A stretch of 64,000 nucleotides of DNA from UBA2241 sp963777895. Its GTDB lineage: Bacteria; Actinomycetota; Thermoleophilia; UBA2241. The translations under genes and the position numbers were made by a program. Below the pieces are notes generated by a model. The model did no database searches and was not told the DNA's origin. It saw only the letters and a list, made by a program, of their open reading frames with translations. Shown here piece after piece: positions 60,280 to 64,000 of the stretch. The DNA lies in contig CAVZSF010000004.1 of assembly GCA_963777895.1 (NCBI GenBank), forward strand, positions 310,001-374,000, given 5' to 3'. Positions within the stretch are counted from its first letter, which is position 1, and every line of letters starts with the position of its first letter.

Positions 60280-61695
60280 CTACCTGACCTTGGTGCCTGC
60301 GAGCCCGCGGCCGGCCGACGCGATGGGCCGCGGCAAGCGCTTGAGCGCCGCGATGAAGGCCTTGTTACGCTCGTCGCGGCGCCAGTTACGGATGATCATC
60401 ATGCCCCAGCTGTGGAAGAGCAGCTTCTTGGTGAACCTGAAGGTGAACACGTACTTCAGCCACGTGCGTAGCGAGTAGAAGCGCATGTAGGCCCTCATGA
60501 CCTCGATCTGCAGCTCGTAGGGCGTCATGAGCTTCGGTTGGAAGACGACGTGGTGGGCGTCGTAGAGCTCCCAGCGCTTCTCGAAGATGCGGCCCGCAGC
60601 CTCCAGGTCGTCGAACTGGGGCGTACCTGGCAGCGGGGTGAGGATGTTGAGCATCACGGTGTCGATGTGGTTCTTCATCGCGAACTTGACCGTGTCGCGC
60701 ACGGTCTGCACGGAGTCGGTGTCGGCGCCGAGCACGAACATGCCGTGACTGCGGATGCCGTACTCGTGCAGCTTCTTGATCGCCACCTCGATGTCCTCGA
60801 CGGTCTGTGCCTTCTCGAACCCGTCAAGGGTCTCCTGGTTGACCGATTCGAGGCCGAGGTACACGAGCTCGCACCCTGAGCGCTGCATGAGGTCGAGCAA
60901 CTCGGGGTCGCGCGTGACGTCGGTGCGGACCTGCGACGACCACGGGATCACGAGGTCCTCATCGATCATCATCTTCAGGAGCCGCTTGAGGCGTTTCTTG
61001 TCGGCGGCCATGTTGTCGTCGTAGAAGAAGATGCGGCCCGGCCGCTTCTCCTTGAGTTCCGCGATAACGCTCTCGGCGCTGCGGAAGCGGTACTTGCGTC
61101 CGAACATTGCCGTCACCGAGCAGAAGTTGCAGGCAAAGGGGCAGCCCCAGCTGGTCATGATCGGGACGGTGGTGAGCTTGTCGGCGCCGACGATCAGGCC
61201 GAGGTCGGGGAAGGGCAATGTGTCGAGGTCGGTGCAGCGGTCGCGCAGCGGATTGTGCACGACCTCGCCATCGCGGCGGAAAGAGAGACCGCTCACCGTC
61301 TCAGGCTGGCGCGTGCCCTGGAGGACCTCGATGAGTTCGAGGATGAGCTGCTCGCCTCCTTCACCGCGGGCGACGTAGTCGACGTGCTCCAGGGCCTCGT
61401 CGGCCATGAATGTCACGTGCGAGCCTCCGATGACGACCGGGATGCCCTGCTCGCGGAGCTTGTCGGCGAACTCATAGGCGGTCGGCACGGTCGACGTCGT
61501 GCTCGAGAGACCGACGAGGTCCGCGCCGTGGACGTCGTCCCAGTCGATGGGCGCCATCTGGGGGCTGTAGATGAGCACGTCGTGACCGCGCTCCTTGAGG
61601 GTCGCGGCGATGATGGGCAGGCCGAGCCGGGGCAGCAGGACCTTGGCGTAGACATGCATGCCGGGAGGTTCGGGTTCGATGAGGCGGATTCTCAT
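60280..61695 (-). CDS. B12-binding radical SAM protein
   Basis: The 471-residue protein has an N-terminal cobalamin-binding-type domain (LPRLGLPIIAATLKERGHDV) and a radical SAM core with cysteines in GCPFACNFCSV near residue 185-193, then LVYLGLESVNQETL. It is like the P-methylase or BchE group of unknown substrate. The B12 domain lacks a clear DxHxxG motif, which is common in this class. AAGGAG precedes the ATG. It is the only B12-type radical SAM protein in the window and is 20 kb from the corrinoid protein. Confidence 0.85.
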   Translation of the reverse strand: MRIRLIEPEPPGMHVYAKVLLPRLGLPIIAATLKERGHDVLIYSPQMAPIDWDDVHGADLVGLSSTTSTVPTAYEFADKLREQGIPVVIGGSHVTFMADEALEHVDYVARGEGGEQLILELIEVLQGTRQPETVSGLSFRRDGEVVHNPLRDRCTDLDTLPFPDLGLIVGADKLTTVPIMTSWGCPFACNFCSVTAMFGRKYRFRSAESVIAELKEKRPGRIFFYDDNMAADKKRLKRLLKMMIDEDLVIPWSSQVRTDVTRDPELLDLMQRSGCELVYLGLESVNQETLDGFEKAQTVEDIEVAIKKLHEYGIRSHGMFVLGADTDSVQTVRDTVKFAMKNHIDTVMLNILTPLPGTPQFDDLEAAGRIFEKRWELYDAHHVVFQPKLMTPYELQIEVMRAYMRFYSLRTWLKYVFTFRFTKKLLFHSWGMMIIRNWRRDERNKAFIAALKRLPRPIASAGRGLAGTKVR

Positions 61696-61862
61696 GGGTC
61701 TCCTTCAGCGCGCCGCGGGCGCACCGTACCGACGACAAGGTGCGTAGACGTACAAGTCTACCGCACGGCCTCGGTCGCCGGCGTTTTGCGCGGCGACGTA
61801 GCCCTGCCAGGTGGGTGCCGAGGAGGCCCGGGCGCGGGGCGCTCGACGGCGTCGTGCCGGCG

Positions 61863-62847
61863 TCAGATGAACAGGTCGAGCAGGAGGTAGACGACGGCCG
61901 CCATGATGCCGGCCGCGGGGAGCGTGAGCACCCAGGCGGTCACGATGTTGCCGGCGACGCCCCAGCGCACGGCCGAGAGGCGCTTCGTGGCGCCCACGCC
62001 CATGATCGCCGCCGTGATGGTGTGGGTCGTCGACACCGGGAACCCGAAATGGGTGGCGAGCTGGATGATGCTGGCGGCCCCGGTCTCGGCGGCGAATCCG
62101 TGGATGGGGTCGAGCTTGATCACGCGCGATCCCAGCGTGTGGATGATGCGCCAGCCTCCCGAATACGTACCGGCCGCCATGGCCAGGGCGCAGGCGACCT
62201 TGACCCAGAGGGGGATGGTGAACGTGGTGATCTCGCCGCTGGCGTAGAGCGCCAGGGTGATGATCGCCCATCGTCTTCTGCGCGTCGTTGCCCCCGTGCG
62301 AGAAGGCCATGAAGCCCGCCGAGATCGGCTGCAGGATGCGAAAGGTGCGATTCACCGGCGCCGGCGGCCAGCGGCGCACGACCCAGAGCAGCACCACCAT
62401 GATGAGATAGGCAACGACGAAGCCCAGGGCGGGCGAACCGATCATCGGTAGCAGGACCTTGTCGACGACGCCGCTCCACAGCACGCCGTCGACGCCGGCC
62501 TTGGCGATCATCGCGCCGATGAGACCGCCGATGAGCGCGTGCGACGAGCTCGACGGGATGCCGAAGTACCACGTCGTGAAGTTCCAGATCACGGCACCGA
62601 TCAGGGCGGCCAGCACGAGCGTCAGCGTGACGAGGTCGGTATTGACGATGCCTTCGCCGACCGTCTTGGCGACGCCGGTGTAGATGAGGGCGCCGAGGAG
62701 GTTGAGACCCGCCGCCATGAGCACGGCGACGCGCGGAGAGAGCGCCCGTGTCGACACGGAGGTCGCAATGGCGTTGGCAGTGTCGTGGAAGCCGTTGGTG
62801 TAGTCGAAGACGAGGGCGACGGCGACGATCGTGATGAGGAGCAGCAC
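61863..62847 (-). CDS. PiT-family inorganic phosphate transporter, single +1 frameshift
   Basis: The restored 327-residue membrane protein has the PiT signature near its start, FDYTNGFHDTANAIATSVST, and the second copy GFMAFSHGGNDAQKTMG. Later ATHFGFPVSTTHTITAAIMGVG is also typical. One extra base near 62264-62268, just after the second signature, shifts the frame. The partner DUF47 gene lies upstream, as in most PiT operons. The break may be a sequence error. Confidence 0.85.
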
Positions 62848-62861
62848 GGCGACCCGTCAGC

Positions 62862-63479
62862 TCAGTGGTTCTTCAGCACGATGCTCTCGATCACGTTGGC
62901 GACGTGCTCGCACTCGTCGATGGCGGACTCGAGGAGCTCGTAGATGTCCTTCCACTTGATGACGTCTTTCGCCGGCATGTCGTCATCGAAGAGCGCAGCG
63001 ACCGCGTCGCGGGTGATGCGGTCGCCCTCGTTCTCAAGGCTATTGACCTCGATGATGCGCTCGAGCAGGTCGGTGCGCTTCTCGAGGTCGTCGATGATCT
63101 GGTGCAGCATGGCGGCCGCCTTGGCGATGACTTCACTCTGCCTGATCGCGTACTGCGTGGGAGTCACGACCCGATAGAGGATCATCGAGTCGGCGACTTC
63201 TTCGATGTTGTCGAGCACCTCGTCCATCGTCGCCACGAGGTCGTAGATGTCCTCACGGTCGATGGGCGTGATGAACGACTTGTTCAGTCGCTTGACGATG
63301 TCATGCAGGATCTTGTCGCCGACGTGCTCGTGCTCGAGGATCGATGCGGCGATGGATTTCGCTGAGCCATACTCGTTCATAAAGCGGACGAGCAACTGCG
63401 CGGCCGCGTCGAGGTTGGCCGCCTGGTCTGCGAACAGCCTGAAGTAGTCCTGTTCCTTGGGGGTCAGACTAATCCTCAC
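62862..63479 (-). CDS. DUF47/PhoU-like regulator of phosphate transport
   Basis: The 205-residue all-helical protein belongs to the DUF47 family (PF01865), related to PhoU and usually paired with PiT transporters. Phrases such as NEYGSAKSIAASILEHEHVGD and MDEVLDNIEEVADS show the helical pattern with acidic metal-binding residues. It starts at GTG 63479 after AGGAG and ends 14 bases before the PiT gene, so they form an operon. It may gate the transporter. Confidence 0.9.
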   Translation of the reverse strand: MRISLTPKEQDYFRLFADQAANLDAAAQLLVRFMNEYGSAKSIAASILEHEHVGDKILHDIVKRLNKSFITPIDREDIYDLVATMDEVLDNIEEVADSMILYRVVTPTQYAIRQSEVIAKAAAMLHQIIDDLEKRTDLLERIIEVNSLENEGDRITRDAVAALFDDDMPAKDVIKWKDIYELLESAIDECEHVANVIESIVLKNH

Positions 63480-63713
63480 GGGGCTCCTTTCCCTCCGGCC
63501 CTGTGCCCGCGTAATGCTACTGCACGCCCCCTCTTCCGCAACCCGTTCCCGGTGTGCCGGGAGCGCAATGGCGAGATGGCCGCGGCGGCGTGGCGAGGCG
63601 TCCACAGATCTGGCGATGCTTTGGCACGCGGCCCTCTCATGCCCCGCGCCGCCCGGCCGTTAACTGCCTTGCGAGGGTCCTCACCGCGCGGGCTGCCTGG
63701 ACAGGAGGTCATC

Positions 63714-64000
63714 GTGAAGAGATGGCTGATGGTCGTCGTCGCCGCGACAGTGCTGCTCGCGGCGGTCCCGCTCGCGTTCGCCGCCGGCGGAGGGGCCGGT
63801 CAGGCCTGCGGGCACCACAAGTTCCAGCTCGTGGGTCGCGTCGTTAGTGTGGACCCGGTGGCCGGCACCGTGCAGGTGCTCGTCAAGGCCGGTACGCGCT
63901 CGCTTGGAGAGGCGCGGCGCGGCGAGCTCACCCTGACGGTCTCACCCGGCGCGCGAGTGAGGCTCGTGACGGACGAAGGCTGTGTGACCGTGGGTCTGGA
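63714..64000 (+). CDS. Secreted protein of unknown function, 3' end cut by window
   Basis: The first 95 codons have a signal peptide (VKRWLMVVVAATVLLAAVPLAFA) and then a beta-rich stretch with HHKFQLVGRVVSVDPVAGTV. Nothing in it names a family. GTG 63714 has CAGGAGGT upstream. The 234 bases before it (63480-63713) hold no gene and contain the divergent promoters of the phosphate operon and this gene. Confidence 0.55.
   Translation, partial: MKRWLMVVVAATVLLAAVPLAFAAGGGAGQACGHHKFQLVGRVVSVDPVAGTVQVLVKAGTRSLGEARRGELTLTVSPGARVRLVTDEGCVTVGL

Noticed and set aside
1..64000. Insertion sequences, phage genes, CRISPR arrays, replication origin
   Set aside because: No transposase or integrase features, spaced direct repeats or DnaA-box clusters were seen; the tandem repeats have no spacers.

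Overview
The window reads as chromosomal DNA of a high-GC, Gram-positive-like anaerobe. Actinomycetota, of the deep anaerobic kind, is the best guess and is an inference. Supporting features are the very high GC, GTG and TTG starts, GatCAB, a gltX-cysS-rlmB-yacP-sigH run, a GerMN lipoprotein and a CwlM-like amidase. Low-oxygen one-carbon metabolism is suggested by formate-THF ligase, FchA, FolD, NuoE/F-like subunits, a tungsten or molybdenum aldehyde:ferredoxin oxidoreductase and a corrinoid protein. There are no insertion sequences, phage genes, rRNAs or CRISPR arrays.

Main result: the window holds a pyrrolysine (Pyl, amber-decoding) system. pylB, pylC and pylD form an overlapping run at 31160-34266. 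They are followed by a tRNA-Pyl gene at 34380-34452 with anticodon CTA, a 6-bp anticodon stem, a 5-nt D-loop, a 3-nt variable loop and an encoded CCA. The split bacterial pyrrolysyl-tRNA synthetase lies further on: pylSn (38062-38406, +) and pylSc (41690-42739, -), about 3.3 kb apart and in different transcription units. A methyltransferase-type corrinoid protein (40217-40855) and a small SAM methyltransferase lie between them. No Pyl-containing methylamine methyltransferase gene is visible here, so the amber-read targets must be elsewhere.

Layout. 1-5.9 kb: fhs (5' cut), fchA, folD, nuoE-like, nuoF-like (C1-folate oxidation and electron entry). 6.1-10.8 kb: two Lrp/AsnC paralogs, a heavily frameshifted APC permease, a metallophosphoesterase and an unknown protein. 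11-17 kb: putrescine-type aminotransferase and divergent TetR, cold-shock protein, gatCAB. 17-19 kb: DUF2284 protein and iron alcohol dehydrogenase (-). 19.2-24.3 kb: Re-citrate/homocitrate synthase-like, aconitase-like large and small subunits with a cyclophilin between them, NAD-isocitrate-dehydrogenase-like, DUF3467. 24.5-30.3 kb: PotD-like lipoprotein, MOT1-like molybdate permease and ModE-like regulator behind a ModE-type operator, AOR, ferredoxin, MoaD-like protein. 30.4-43.9 kb: nitroreductase and the pyl region. 44-50.2 kb: UppP, OsmC, an HTH regulator with roadblock-like and small membrane proteins, TldD/TldE, PyrE. 50.3-57 kb: Orn/Lys/Arg decarboxylase, gltX-cysS-rlmB-yacP-sigH. 57-64 kb: PilT, NlpC/P60 hydrolase, small membrane protein, B12-radical SAM protein, PiT phosphate transporter with DUF47 partner, and a cut secreted protein.

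How parts may work together (inference): methyl groups taken by a corrinoid protein from methylamines could enter the folate pool and be oxidised by FolD, FchA and Fhs, with electrons passing through NuoE/F-like modules. Two further themes recur. Short tandem repeats (21-33 bp) sit at gene borders, in three of four cases copying coding sequence and in two copying the upstream stop codon. Isolated +1 G/C insertions break several otherwise intact genes, including pylD; these may be sequencing errors or real.
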